A stretch of 64,000 nt of DNA from Neobacillus piezotolerans (GCF_003362805.1 NZ_QNQT01000002.1:727296-791295), one strand, 5' to 3'; shown: positions 17,301-26,439, numbered from the stretch's first letter. Notes: a model not told the origin generated them from the sequence alone. Program-made: numbers and translations.

Positions 17301-18110
17301 TTACGCATGATACCCGGCGCAAATCAGCCCGAAATAAGTCGGCGCTTCATAAGAAAGGAATTCGACTTTTCTTTCCTCAAAAGGAATGGCTCCTGCGAGA
17401 ATCAGAGTTTGCCAGATTCCGTCCGGCTTGGCCGCTTCGATAAAGTCTTCTTGGAATTCAGCCATCTTTTCCAAGTTATTCGATTGAATCAGTCCGACCG
17501 TCTCCTCATCGAATTGGCGCGCTGCCGGGTCAAAACCGTACGGGCCATCGGCATCATGGGCGTGCGCCCAATCGCAGCTTGCAATCAGTCCTACCCGTTT
17601 TCCGGATTGCGTTACGGCCTTCCTAAGTGCTTTCCCTAAATTGATATGGTCCTCGAAGGACATTTCCCTGGAAGGTGTAATCACAACAACCGGAACATCC
17701 GGCATAAACCGGAGCGGGACCATCACGCCCCAATCAAGAGGCAGGCAGGAAATTGGGCCGGCCGCCGTACCATAATTAATCGTCGAAGCCGGCACGCCGT
17801 CAGCAGCAGCTTGCCTGTTGATCAATTTGGCGAGCTCCCGGTCAACCTTTTTCTCCATCGAAAAGTCTGCTTCATTTTCTCTTAAAAATCCTTCCATCCT
17901 TTCCGAATCGGTTATGGAAAACCGTCCGTTAATCCGCGTCCCATGTGGCGTCAGAACGATTAAACTATCCGGCATGGCATCGCTCATCCATCCCCCGAGC
18001 TTCACCATATTTTCTCTCGTTTTAGCCATCCGTTCAGGCATGGCGCCCTGCAATTCAGGAATAATTTCGCCTCCGTGCGGAGTAATACACGCAAATACAA
18101 ATGGATTCAT
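17301..18110 (-). CDS. LigB-type class III extradiol dioxygenase-like protein
   Basis: 269-residue protein of the LigB/MEMO fold (class III extradiol ring-cleavage dioxygenase family). Candidate metal ligands are the His in CITPHGGEI (residue 12), the His in VLTPHGT and the His in SCDWAHAHDADGPYGFD. Known relatives cleave catechol rings with Fe(II); MEMO-like ones have other roles, so the reaction is uncertain. The start at 18110 has AAGGTGG 9 nt upstream; the frame is open a further 94 codons but that stretch overlaps the divergent NUDIX promoter region and has no protein-like character. Confidence 0.85.
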   Translation of the reverse strand: MNPFVFACITPHGGEIIPELQGAMPERMAKTRENMVKLGGWMSDAMPDSLIVLTPHGTRINGRFSITDSERMEGFLRENEADFSMEKKVDRELAKLINRQAAADGVPASTINYGTAAGPISCLPLDWGVMVPLRFMPDVPVVVITPSREMSFEDHINLGKALRKAVTQSGKRVGLIASCDWAHAHDADGPYGFDPAARQFDEETVGLIQSNNLEKMAEFQEDFIEAAKPDGIWQTLILAGAIPFEERKVEFLSYEAPTYFGLICAGYHA

Positions 18111-18279
18111 CGACGACAACCACCTTAAAGAGTTTGTATTACTAATTTGCTTAGAAGAGGGAAGAATCCTTCTTTTTAAAAAAGAAACAAGTGGTAGCCC
18201 GAAAGAGGGGAAATTTGGAAAAGTGGCGAATAGGTATGGAAAGAGCAAGGACTGGCTGTAAAAATTAGGGAGGAAACAA

Positions 18280-18720
18280 ATGTTCATCTTAAATGTGGAA
18301 GGCGCAATCAATAAGGATGGTAAATGGCTGCTAATTAAACGCAGTGAAAAGGAGGAACATGCTGGGGGATTGCTTTCCCTTATCGGCGGCAAGGTGGAGA
18401 AGGAAGGAGCTTCAATTGAAATTTTGGAAAGGACACTTCACAGGGAAATCGGTGAAGAAGTCGGCATCGAAATCGATAACCTTCGCTACGTAACGAGTTC
18501 TTCCTTCGTAACGGATAGCGGACTGAATGTCGTTAATATTGTTTTCGTGTGTGACTATAAATCAGGCGAGGCTTTCGCGAAATGCCCTGCTGAAGTGGAT
18601 GAGGTAGTCTGGATGTCGACAAAGGAAATCGTTGGCCATTCCGATATTCCAGTCTATTTGAAGGGTTATATTGAGCTTGCTGATAAATTCGTCGGGGGGA
18701 ATCCTGCTGCGGATTTATAA
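18280..18720 (+). CDS. NUDIX hydrolase
   Basis: 146-residue predicted pyrophosphohydrolase acting on a nucleoside-diphosphate-X compound. The catalytic half of the NUDIX box REIGEEVGI is intact near residues 62-70. The preceding GGKVEKEGASIE is four residues longer than the standard GX5E spacing, a small anomaly. N-terminal FILNVEGAINKDGKWLLIKRS is the typical first strand pair. AGGGAGGAAAC precedes the ATG. It is divergent from the LigB-like gene. Confidence 0.85.
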   Translation: MFILNVEGAINKDGKWLLIKRSEKEEHAGGLLSLIGGKVEKEGASIEILERTLHREIGEEVGIEIDNLRYVTSSSFVTDSGLNVVNIVFVCDYKSGEAFAKCPAEVDEVVWMSTKEIVGHSDIPVYLKGYIELADKFVGGNPAADL

Positions 18721-18727
18721 TTTTGGG

Positions 18728-18820
18728 GTGGAAGAGTTCAATGAATATGCCGCTTTGGCTGCAAGGTGGCTTGTATCTGAAAATAAAGCCTATGAGGAAA
18801 ACACATTGTTAACAATGTAG
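18728..18820 (+). other. Short open segment, possible gene remnant
   Basis: From GTG 18728 a frame reads VEEFNEYAALAARWLVSENKAYEE and stops at 18820 after 30 residues. It is amphipathic and protein-like but has no clear ribosome-binding site, and it fits the tail of a longer lost protein better than a real small gene. Confidence 0.25.
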
Positions 18821-18834
18821 AAAGAGGTGTAATA

Positions 18835-19092
18835 ATGAAAGGATTATCCGCTAATATAATTGCTCTAGGTGTTGTTGTCCTTTATTCAACATGGTCAATA
18901 TCCAATGCAATTATTTCTTCGTCGAGTAGTTTCCCGCATCACATAAGTGTAGATCAAAATACAGAGGGAAGCTATGAATTAATCGTTAACGATGGCTGGC
19001 TTTATCTCTATGATAAGAGCAACGGACAAATCTGGAAAAAGCAAGACAATCTAACAGCCGAATGGGAAAGGGTCAAGCATTATTCGCAATGA
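18835..19092 (+). CDS. Small membrane-anchored/secreted protein
   Basis: 85 residues. Hydrophobic N-terminal segment (ANIIALGVVVLYSTWSI, residues 5-22), then Ser-rich linker and a short exposed domain YELIVNDGWLYLYDKSNGQIWKKQDN that looks like one blade or hairpin of a beta-repeat. Many small bacilli proteins share the VxDGWLYLxDKxTGxIWxK pattern; the function is unknown. GAAAGAGGTG upstream of the ATG. Confidence 0.65.
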   Translation: MKGLSANIIALGVVVLYSTWSISNAIISSSSSFPHHISVDQNTEGSYELIVNDGWLYLYDKSNGQIWKKQDNLTAEWERVKHYSQ

Positions 19093-19226
19093 GTTTTTTA
19101 ACTTTTGAAAAGAAAATATTGTGATGGAGAAAGGAGCAAATTTTAGTATTGATGTCACTCAACATTGCTTAAGTGACAACTATACCGAATTTTAGTGGTT
19201 TTTACTCGCGTTCAAGGAGGTAAAAC

Positions 19227-20123
19227 ATGGATTACTTTTCACCGAATGAAGTGGCGTTAAAGGTGAAACGGTGGCCTAAAGATACGATAGCGGCCGGTCG
19301 TCGTCATACCGTTGGGCTTAAATCTGATGGGACGGTGATGGCAGTTGGCGATAATAAAAATGGCCAATGTAATGTAAGCAGCTTGCGCGATATTGCGGCG
19401 GTCGCGGCCGGTAATGTTCACATGGCGACGAATACAGGAAATGCTCATACTATTGGCCTTAGATCTGACGGTTCTGTGGCAGCTGTGGGTTGGAATAGGC
19501 ATGGCCAATGCGATGTACATGATTGGCGTGATATTGTAGCGGTTGCTGCGGGTTGGCGGCGCACCATTGGGCTTAAATCGGATGGGACGGCGGTAGCTGT
19601 GGGCCGGAATAATGATGGTGAATGCGAGGTAAGCGGCTGGCATGATATTGTGGCCATCGCGGCAGGCGACTGGCATACCATCAGTCTTAAAATGGACGGC
19701 ACCGTGTCCGCCGTGGGTAATAATCGGTATCGCCAATGCAATGTAAGCGGCTGGTGCGATATTGTTGCGATTGGAGCGGGTTATCTTCATACAATCGGCC
19801 TGAAATCGGATGGTATGGTGACGGCTGTGGGTTTGAATAACCATGGCCAAAGCAATGTAAGCGGCTGGCACGGCATTGTCGCAATAGCTGTGGGCAGTAA
19901 TCATACAATCGCCCTAAAACCTGACGGTACTGTAACAGCTGTGGGTTGGAATAAGTATGGCCAATGTAATGTAAGTGATTGGCGCGACATTGTGGCAATT
20001 GCGGCGGGTTCCGCCCATACCGTCGGGCTTAAAGCGGACGGAACGGTGGTTGCCGTGGGTGATAATGAATATGGCCAATGTAATGTAAGCTGCTGGGGTG
20101 GCATCCAACTGCCTGGCAGATAG
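19227..20123 (+). CDS. RCC1-like repeat protein (seven 38-residue repeats)
   Basis: 298-residue protein built almost wholly of RCC1/alpha-tubulin-suppressor-type repeats. Seven units of 38 residues (114 bp) follow IVAIAAGxxHTIGLKxDGTVxAVGxNxxGQCNVSxWxD, and unit 2 carries a roughly 9-residue insertion (NVHMATNTG). Seven such units predict a seven-bladed propeller. There is no signal peptide or membrane helix, so it is probably cytosolic. Unit sequences are very alike at the DNA level, suggesting recent expansion or gene conversion. Bacterial RCC1 proteins have no well-established role. AAGGAGG lies 7 nt before the ATG. Confidence 0.88.
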   Translation: MDYFSPNEVALKVKRWPKDTIAAGRRHTVGLKSDGTVMAVGDNKNGQCNVSSLRDIAAVAAGNVHMATNTGNAHTIGLRSDGSVAAVGWNRHGQCDVHDWRDIVAVAAGWRRTIGLKSDGTAVAVGRNNDGECEVSGWHDIVAIAAGDWHTISLKMDGTVSAVGNNRYRQCNVSGWCDIVAIGAGYLHTIGLKSDGMVTAVGLNNHGQSNVSGWHGIVAIAVGSNHTIALKPDGTVTAVGWNKYGQCNVSDWRDIVAIAAGSAHTVGLKADGTVVAVGDNEYGQCNVSCWGGIQLPGR

Positions 20124-20197
20124 TTTTAATAACAACAAGAATTGTTTACATATAGTAAGAAGTAGAACCAAAATCATTTTTATCGGAGGAAAACTGT

Positions 20198-21145
20198 TTG
20201 AACCTAGACAATGCTAACCAAATTTCATCTTTCTGGGGAATTCAAATTAAGGAAGGTAAGATTTTATCCGAAAGGGCAACCCTTTTGATTGCTAGCGACC
20301 AACAGAGGTTCATTTTGAAAAAAAAGGGGAGCACCCAGGAAGTTGAGAGGGAAATAAAGCTTTTAAAGCAACTGAAAGATAATAAGTTCAACACACAATA
20401 TCCGATTGCAACAAGTTCTGGGGAAGTTTTTGCCTCCTACCAAGAGAAAAACTATTGCTTATATCCTTTCTTGGAAGGCAAGCCCTTTGATATAAAAGAA
20501 GCTTTAGATAACTCGGAAATTCCCCGCCTTCTCGGTGAAACAATTGCTTTGATGAACAAATTAATGAGCAGCTTTAGTGGGTTTGAAGATTTCCCTGATA
20601 AAAACCTATACAAAATGGTTTACGGTTATGCGGTTAAGGAAATCGGTAATGGCGACGAGTGCGAAAACCTTATGAAGCTGTTTAGAGAATTGGAAGTTGG
20701 CCTAAAAGGGCATGTCGGCGAATTGCCAAGGCAGCTCATTCATCGCGATGCGCACCTACATAATATGTTATTTATAAACAATAAGCTAAGCGGGGTAATC
20801 GATTTTGAAATAGCTGAGGTTAATGTAAGGATTTTTGATCTTTGTTATTGCTGTACGAGCATCTTAAGCGAAGTTTTCCATGATGAAGTACTAAGGGAGA
20901 AGTGGCTGCCTTTTGTTGGGGAAATTGTAGCCGCATATAACCGGCATAGTCCTTTATCGATCAGTGAATGTAAGTCTGTCTGGTATGTAATGCTTAGCAT
21001 ACAAACAATCTTTATGGCTTATCTTATAAAAGATCCAAGCTTATATGGATTAAACAAATCTATGTTTAAGTGGATCTATGACAACAAGGATAGGATAGAA
21101 GAAAACGTTCCTAAAATTCATCAACAAGGTGTATTTAATCGTTAA
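20198..21145 (+). CDS. Aminoglycoside phosphotransferase-family kinase
   Basis: 315-residue small-molecule kinase with the APH/homoserine kinase-like fold. Lys in RFILKKKG is the ATP-binding lysine. The catalytic loop LIHRDAHLHNMLF (near residues 180-192) holds the Asp base and Asn, and GVIDFEIAE holds the metal-binding DFE. It may phosphorylate an antibiotic, amino alcohol or metabolite; substrate unknown. The TTG start at 20198 has CGGAGGAAAA upstream. It follows the RCC1 gene by 74 bp, possibly in the same transcript. Confidence 0.88.
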   Translation: MNLDNANQISSFWGIQIKEGKILSERATLLIASDQQRFILKKKGSTQEVEREIKLLKQLKDNKFNTQYPIATSSGEVFASYQEKNYCLYPFLEGKPFDIKEALDNSEIPRLLGETIALMNKLMSSFSGFEDFPDKNLYKMVYGYAVKEIGNGDECENLMKLFRELEVGLKGHVGELPRQLIHRDAHLHNMLFINNKLSGVIDFEIAEVNVRIFDLCYCCTSILSEVFHDEVLREKWLPFVGEIVAAYNRHSPLSISECKSVWYVMLSIQTIFMAYLIKDPSLYGLNKSMFKWIYDNKDRIEENVPKIHQQGVFNR

Positions 21146-21364
21146 AGGGTTTTTTCGAGAATAATAGAAGCGGTTCAAAAGAAAGGGCTCTTCTCAAAGA
21201 AGAATGGAAAACTAGTGTGCGGGTCGTTCTTCTTGTCGGATTTTTTTAGCATTTTTCGTTCCAGTGATAGCGCCTTATCCAATACAGTACAAAAAAAGAT
21301 TGGGTATATTGAGAATGAAGAGGGGATATGACAGGCTTTTCAAATAACAATTTGAATATCATTA

Positions 21365-21400
21365 GTAAAAAAGAAATCCTCCCCTGTTTTACAGGGGAGG
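21365..21400 (-). terminator. Terminator of the 21406 gene
   Basis: Perfect 9-bp stem CCTCCCCTG / CAGGGGAGG with a 5-nt loop. Read on the minus strand it is followed by TTTCTTTTTT, 6 bp after the stop of the small acidic protein. Confidence 0.85.
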
Positions 21401-21405
21401 TTCGA

Positions 21406-21762
21406 TTAAAAATTTCCGAAAAGATGCCGTCTTGGCCCAGGGTGTCTCCTTTGGTTTTCAGGCTCTTTCTTTTGCTCTTTATGCATTAATTCCTCCAATT
21501 TTTTAATTGCGAAGGAAAATTCTTCGTTCGTCAATTCTTTCCTGGCTAGTGAGGAACAGAGCAAAGCATATGCAATTGCCTTCGTTTCAATTTGGACGTT
21601 TACATTTACATCCACATTTGAGTTTCCGCTATGCCCAATCTTTGAGGTGTTTTCATTCTTATCCAAGGATTTCGAGATGTTCTTTTGGATTTGGTCTTCG
21701 GAAACCTCTACATTTTGCCTTTCCGAAACCTCCACATTTTGCCTTTCCTTTGACTCTGACAT
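21406..21762 (-). CDS. Small hydrophilic protein with SGN motif, possible spore protein
   Basis: 118 residues. The N-terminus has a perfect tandem repeat of ERQNVEVS (residues 6-13 and 14-21). A middle segment KIGHSGNSNVDVNVNVQIETKAIAYALL is followed by a helical tail LTNEEFSFAIKKLEELM. The SGN segment parallels SGNAK segments in the two neighbouring genes (21789 and 22447), so the three belong together. The alternating-hydrophobic DVNVNVQ strand is reminiscent of CotX/CotV-type spore coat segments (resemblance only). GAGGGGAAACGT precedes the ATG. Confidence 0.7.
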   Translation of the reverse strand: MSESKERQNVEVSERQNVEVSEDQIQKNISKSLDKNENTSKIGHSGNSNVDVNVNVQIETKAIAYALLCSSLARKELTNEEFSFAIKKLEELMHKEQKKEPENQRRHPGPRRHLFGNF

Positions 21763-21788
21763 ACGTTTCCCCTCACATTCCCAGAACC

Positions 21789-22241
21789 TTAGAAATCAAA
21801 AGATTCCCTTTGATTCTGTTCTTGTTCTTGGTCTTGTTCGGATAAGGCACTTGAACGCACCCTTGCCGCGGAATCGGCGTCTACATTGATGTCCAGGCAG
21901 ATTTTCGCGTTGCCGCTTCTCCTTATTCTTGCGATGTTTTTGTTTCGGTCGAAATTCGTTACGTCGTTTTCATTTTCCACATCGATTTCATTTACGAATT
22001 CATTTTCGACATCGACTTCTACATCCACTCTTTCCCTGACATTATTATTTACATTTCTTCTTTCGAAATTGAAACTTTGTGATTCAAATTCATCACGAAT
22101 ATTCCTAAATGAAGAACTTTCTTCAACCCTTGAACTTCTTCCCCTGCTCCTCCTGTCTAACCCAGGAAACCAGCCTTCCATAGATAATCCTCCTTTTTCA
22201 CTGTATCTTGGCCCCATCGATGGATACCATACTTCTCCCAT
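21789..22241 (-). CDS. Acidic Asn/Asp/Glu-rich protein, paralogue of 22447
   Basis: 150 residues of low complexity: RRNVNNNVRERVDVEVDVENEFVNEIDVENENDVTNF, then NIARIRRSGNAKICLDINVDADSAARVRSSALSEQDQEQEQNQR. Residues 75-147 align along their whole length with the divergent gene at 22447, so one arose from the other. The leader part (GPRYSEKGGLSMEGWFPGLDRRSRGR) is unique. AAAGGAGG precedes the ATG at 22241. It lies just upstream of the 21406 gene (26 bp), probably one operon. No enzyme signature; a structural or spore-surface role is inference. Confidence 0.72.
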   Translation of the reverse strand: MGEVWYPSMGPRYSEKGGLSMEGWFPGLDRRSRGRSSRVEESSSFRNIRDEFESQSFNFERRNVNNNVRERVDVEVDVENEFVNEIDVENENDVTNFDRNKNIARIRRSGNAKICLDINVDADSAARVRSSALSEQDQEQEQNQRESFDF

Positions 22242-22446
22242 ATAAAAACCTCCTTTGCGTGTTTAGTACCAATGTATTCCGTATTTGGGAAAAAGTATGG
22301 ACAGCTGCATCAGATGGAGGGATTTTTTTTATTATATTCATGATTTTGATTTTTGTTTTTTTCCATGTTTGTACTAGGGTAAATGTCCATATCTTTTTGG
22401 GAGCGATGAATAGACTGTAATTACAAACGATAAGGAGGGAATTATT

Positions 22447-22716
22447 TTGGCTGGAAGACGAAGGAATGAAACCGATATCAGAACTGAAGTGGATGTCGAG
22501 TTTGATAATCGGTTAGACAACAGGACCGACGTTGACAATGAGAACAGGGTGAAGAACCGGGATTTCAACACAAACGTCGCAAAAATTGAAGAAAGTGGAA
22601 ACGCGAAAATTGATTTGGAAATCCGAGTGGATTCCGATTCCAAGGCCCGCGTACGTTCTCGTGCGGAAGCAGACCAGGATCAAGACCAGGAACAGCGCCA
22701 ACGTCTAGAGGACTAA
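22447..22716 (+). CDS. Acidic Asn/Asp/Glu-rich protein, paralogue of 21789
   Basis: 89-residue hydrophilic protein starting AGRRRNETDIRTEVDVEFDNRLDNRTDVDNENRVKN, then NVAKIEESGNAKIDLEIRVDSDSKARVRSRAEADQDQDQEQRQR. It is highly charged, lacks aromatic residues except Phe and carries the shared SGNAKI motif. TTG start with AAGGAGGGAA 5 nt upstream. Divergent from its paralogue with about 200 bp between. A near-perfect terminator follows. Function unknown. Confidence 0.72.
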   Translation: MAGRRRNETDIRTEVDVEFDNRLDNRTDVDNENRVKNRDFNTNVAKIEESGNAKIDLEIRVDSDSKARVRSRAEADQDQDQEQRQRLED

Positions 22717-22729
22717 ATTAATTTCTAAG

Positions 22730-22756
22730 CCCGCCATGTCGCATGGCGGGTTTTTT
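22730..22756 (+). terminator. Strong terminator after 22447 gene
   Basis: Perfect 9-bp GC-rich stem CCCGCCATG / CATGGCGGG with a TCG loop and six T. Confidence 0.93.
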
Positions 22757-22889
22757 GATGTGTGCAACGCTCCTTTTCCCCGTAACCCCCATATGCACTA
22801 ATTCTTTATTTTTGTACAAGTAGTCTCACTGCCTATCTCTCCGGTTCCCTTCATTCATAGAATATATAAATTCGGAAGGGAGAGTCATC

Positions 22890-24481
22890 ATGGAGTTTCC
22901 AAATTATGATGTTTTTGACTATATTGTCGTTGGCAGTGGCCCTGCGGGAGCTGTTATTGCAAAGATTTTATCCGACGACAAAAAGACTTCTGTCCTCGTT
23001 TTGGAAGCGGGGGATAATAATGATAGGGATATACCAATTCAAGATTCAAGGTTCGCGCCGGAATTGGAAGAAAAGTATTTTCTACAGTATTTTTGGCAGG
23101 GGGAAGGGGTTCCCCAAGAAGGGGTGGATGACCGGACGTTCGAATGGACGACGGGAAGGTTGTCTGGAGGAGGTTCCTCAATCAACGGGGAACAATATGT
23201 TCGGCCGACTCCTTCTGTACTCCAGAATTGGGAAAGGCTTTTAGGGAGGAGATGGGGTCCAAATCAGGCAATTCGAAACTTTAAAGAGATGGAAAAATTC
23301 TTGGGAACCACAGAAAATCCAAACTACCACGGATATAGTGGACGGCTTCATATAAGGCAGGCGCCTGCTAACCCGACTAACGTATCGAAAAAAGTGGTGC
23401 GGGCGATATCTGAAGCGGCGGGTGTAGAAATTATTGATGATTATAATGACCCGTCGACTCCGATTGGAGCATTTACACAATGGCAGTTATTCCAAAACCC
23501 CATGGAAGAAGGGAGAGTTCTTCCACTGCATTTTTATCCCAGGACATTATGACACCGGATGGATATGGGGTTAATGGCCGGAAATTGAGGGTCTTTTTTA
23601 GGACAACAGCACTTAGAATTCTTTTTAGAGGAAATAAGGCAATTGGGGTTGAGATGCTCAGGGAAGGCAAAGAGATTAAGGCGTTTGCCCGGAAAAAAGT
23701 AATAGTATCCGCTGGGATCAACAGCCCTCATCTATTGATGCTATCAGGAATCGGCCCTGCAAGGGATCTCGCAAAGGCGGGGTTACCAGTCATTTTCAAC
23801 AATCCGAACGTTGGTAAGAACCTGGTGAACCATACTCTGAATACAGCTGTTTTTTCAATGAACCAAAGAGATGTGGGTGACCAAAAGGATCCATTTGCCT
23901 TATACACGGGAGGAGCTTTCCTGCCGCATCCGTTTGATAAAAGTGGAAGCCGCAGAAGCGTTCAATTGGTAGGCGCAGTATCTGAGGGAAAACTGAATCT
24001 CATCATCATTTTCCTCCAGCCAAGGAGCAGAGGGAATATAAGAATCCAAAATGATGATCCGTTGAAGATTGTACTGGCTGACGAAGGATTCCTCAACCAC
24101 CGATACGATATGGAAAGTATAAAAGCAATTTACAGAGAGTACATCAAGCCAATAGCAATGAAACTGTCCAAAATCGATCCGGCATACCGGCTAATGGCCC
24201 CTTCCATGGAAACGATTGATAATGACGCTGAACTTGAAGATTACATTAAGGAAAACTTCGGACATAACCATCACCAGCAAAGCTTTTTAAGAATGGCGCC
24301 TTTTGAAAAAGGCGGTGTTGTTGATAACCGCGGCAGGGTGTACGGAGTGGAAAATTTACTTGTTGCAGACGCTTCGATTGTTCCGTTTACGGTTGACGGC
24401 AACACGTCCGCTGCCGCCTATCTGATAGGCTATACGATTGCCCGTAATTTACTGGATGAAAACCTCGGAGAAACTTACTAA
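22890..24481 (+). pseudogene. GMC-family oxidoreductase, interrupted by one frameshift
   Basis: FAD-dependent glucose-methanol-choline oxidoreductase of about 530 residues in two frames. The first part (22890 to about 23500) has the FAD motif VVGSGPAGAVIA, VLEAGDNND and the GMC signature GRLSGGGSSINGEQYVRP. The second (from about 23498 to 24481) begins PHGRRESSSTAFL, then VIVSAGINSPHLLMLSGIGP, the active-site region NHHQQSFLRM and the C-terminal NLLVADASIVPFTVDGNTSAAAYLIGYTIARNLL. Everything is present and collinear. Loss of one C in the run at 23498-23501 (AAAACCCC) explains the break: adding a C gives FQNPHGRRESSS. It is either a very recent mutation or a sequencing error. Confidence 0.88.
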
Positions 24482-24484
24482 ATG

Positions 24485-24516
24485 AAAAAGCCATTTGCGA
24501 CAAATCGTAAATGGCT
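24485..24516. terminator. Bidirectional terminator
   Basis: Stem AAAGCCATTT / AAATGGCTTT between the convergent GMC oxidoreductase and DUF1259 genes, with short A and T runs on both sides. Confidence 0.75.
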
Positions 24517-24525
24517 TTATCGCTG

Positions 24526-25080
24526 TTAAAAAAGGCCAACTTCCAAAGCTGCATCCCAACTCTTTTGTGCAAATTCGAAAGGATCACCAACATTCTCCCA
24601 ATGCATATACATCAAACGAGGGTTTTCGAACAACCAATGGTTATGGATTGCCGTTACGATAATGCCCCTCTTGCGCAGCGCTGAAATGAAAGGATTTATT
24701 TCTTCCTGAAGAATGACTGTTTCACCTAGATTAAGAGTTTCGCCCCTTACATTATTTTCAAATGAAAGGCCAAAAGGCAAAGAGAGCGCGGAAAGTGTGC
24801 GGTGTCCAAGGATGGTTGCGTTAATATTTCGATTGCGCATCACGACACACGCTGGAGACGAGGAAATAACCATACCGCCAATTATATCCGCCAGCTGCTG
24901 GCAAGTGGATTTCCGTCCGTATTCTCCCATCTGTTCTCCTTGAATATCCGATCCGCCGTCCATTTCCATATCACTATTTTCAGGTCCATATTCGGTCCCA
25001 TATTCAGATCCATACTCATGTCCATGTTTAGGCTGTTTCATTCTGCGATGGCCAAATAGAATTCGATCCCAATTATCCAA
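24526..25080 (-). CDS. DUF1259-domain protein
   Basis: 184 residues. The N-terminal third is hydrophilic with short repeats (EYGSEYGTEYGPE). From about residue 58 a DUF1259 (LpqO/LppY-like) domain follows: CQQLADIIGG, LGETVILQEEINPFISALRKRGIIVTAIHNHWLFENPRLMYMHWENVGDP. The HNH...MH...W pattern is the family's conserved core. No signal peptide. TTG start at 25080 with AAGGAGG upstream. It is convergent with the GMC oxidoreductase and near the acidic proteins. Role unknown; a spore-surface or scaffold role is inference. Confidence 0.82.
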   Translation of the reverse strand: MDNWDRILFGHRRMKQPKHGHEYGSEYGTEYGPENSDMEMDGGSDIQGEQMGEYGRKSTCQQLADIIGGMVISSSPACVVMRNRNINATILGHRTLSALSLPFGLSFENNVRGETLNLGETVILQEEINPFISALRKRGIIVTAIHNHWLFENPRLMYMHWENVGDPFEFAQKSWDAALEVGLF

Positions 25081-25341
25081 CTAATTCACCTCCTTGTCCG
25101 TTACTAACAATCTATTCTTTGAAAAATATATTGGGTGGATAGAACGCCGGGGGCATGTGCACATTTTTTTAAAAAAACCTTAGCTGCCAAACCTGCAAAT
25201 TTTAGATCCCCATAAACCATTTGCCATAATGGAAAAAAGGGAAGGATTATCGCTATTTTTGTGGAATTTTATAACAAGGGTCAACGTATTTCGACACAAT
25301 TTTCACAACAATAAGGAAGATACATAGAGGAGAAGGACGCT

Positions 25342-26439
25342 TTGGATAAAATTAACGAATTGAAACTTCCCGAAACTGGGAGGGTGATTGTTATTTCCGA
25401 TATTCACGGGGAAATCGGGCTTTTTAAGGAATTGTTAAATAAGGCCGGGTTTAGCGGTGAGGACTATTTAATCATTAATGGCGATTTGTGCGAGAAGGGA
25501 GGCAACAGCAAAGAGGTTGTGCGCTATGTGATGGAGCTCGCTGCCACTAACCCGAATGTTCATGTAATCGAAGGGAATTGCGATGCGCTCGTGGAGCATC
25601 TGCTGAAGGAAAACCCGCAGCTGCTAAACTATTTGGCTGCCCGGGAACATACTCTTATCGGGGAATGGCTTAAGGAGGTTGGTTTTCAACTTAATGACCA
25701 CTCAACCATCCAGGAAGTGAAGGAAGTATTGCTCCGCTACTATGGAAAAGAAATGGAGTGGCTGGCAAATTTGCCGACAGCCATCGAAACGGATCGCTAT
25801 ATTTTTGTCCATGCCGGCTTGGAGGACGGGGAGGATTGGAAGGAGACCGAGCGAAGCAACGCGCTGGCGATGCCTTCTTTTTTGGAAAAATCACACCGCA
25901 CGGGCAAGTTTGTCGTCGTTGGGCATTGGCCGGTGGTGAATTACTCGACCGATATTCCGTCCGACAATCCAATTATTGATGAGGCGAAAAAAATAATCGC
26001 CATCGACGGCGGCAACGTCATCAAGCCAACCGGGCAATTAAACGCCTTTATTATCCAGCGGACTGCGGAAGGCGATTCGTTTTCTCATCTGTATGTGGAT
26101 AAGCTGCCGTCTAGGGCTGTCACCAAAGATTTTGTCGCTGATTCCGCAATAAAGGGCTCGATTAACTATCCGTTCTACACAATCGTTCCTGTTGAAAGAG
26201 GAGAGTTCTTTACTCTGTGCCGGCAACCGGAAACTGGCCGTATGTTTTATGTGAAAAACGAGTATATCCTGCAAAATGAAAATGGCGATTTTACAATTAA
26301 AACAGATGTATCCTGTGCCCAAATCAGTGTAACCAAAGGGGAAACCGTGTCAGTCATAGATGAGGATTGCTCCGGTTATGCCTTGATTAAAAAGGAAGGC
26401 AAGGCTGGGTGGATTCCAGGAGAGTGCCTTATGGACTAG
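25342..26439 (+). CDS. PPP-family metallophosphatase with C-terminal SH3-like region
   Basis: 365-residue protein phosphatase-like or nucleotide phosphatase-like enzyme. Metal-site motifs: SDIHG at residues 19-23, NGDLCEKG near 47, EGNCDA near 82, FVHAG near 157 and VGHWPVV near 200. Together they mark the PPP calcineurin-like superfamily (two metal ions). The last 75 residues (FFTLCRQPETGRMFYVKNEY ... GYALIKKEGKAGWIPGECL) look like an SH3-type module. Substrate unknown. TTG start at 25342 with AGGAGAAGG upstream. It ends 4 nt into the convergent membrane gene. Confidence 0.88.
   Translation: MDKINELKLPETGRVIVISDIHGEIGLFKELLNKAGFSGEDYLIINGDLCEKGGNSKEVVRYVMELAATNPNVHVIEGNCDALVEHLLKENPQLLNYLAAREHTLIGEWLKEVGFQLNDHSTIQEVKEVLLRYYGKEMEWLANLPTAIETDRYIFVHAGLEDGEDWKETERSNALAMPSFLEKSHRTGKFVVVGHWPVVNYSTDIPSDNPIIDEAKKIIAIDGGNVIKPTGQLNAFIIQRTAEGDSFSHLYVDKLPSRAVTKDFVADSAIKGSINYPFYTIVPVERGEFFTLCRQPETGRMFYVKNEYILQNENGDFTIKTDVSCAQISVTKGETVSVIDEDCSGYALIKKEGKAGWIPGECLMD

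Noticed and set aside
17301..18392. LigB-like protein starting at 18392 with a 94-residue leader
   Set aside because: The leader is Ser/Leu/Phe-rich, runs over the divergent NUDIX promoter region, and a good ribosome-binding site points to 18110.
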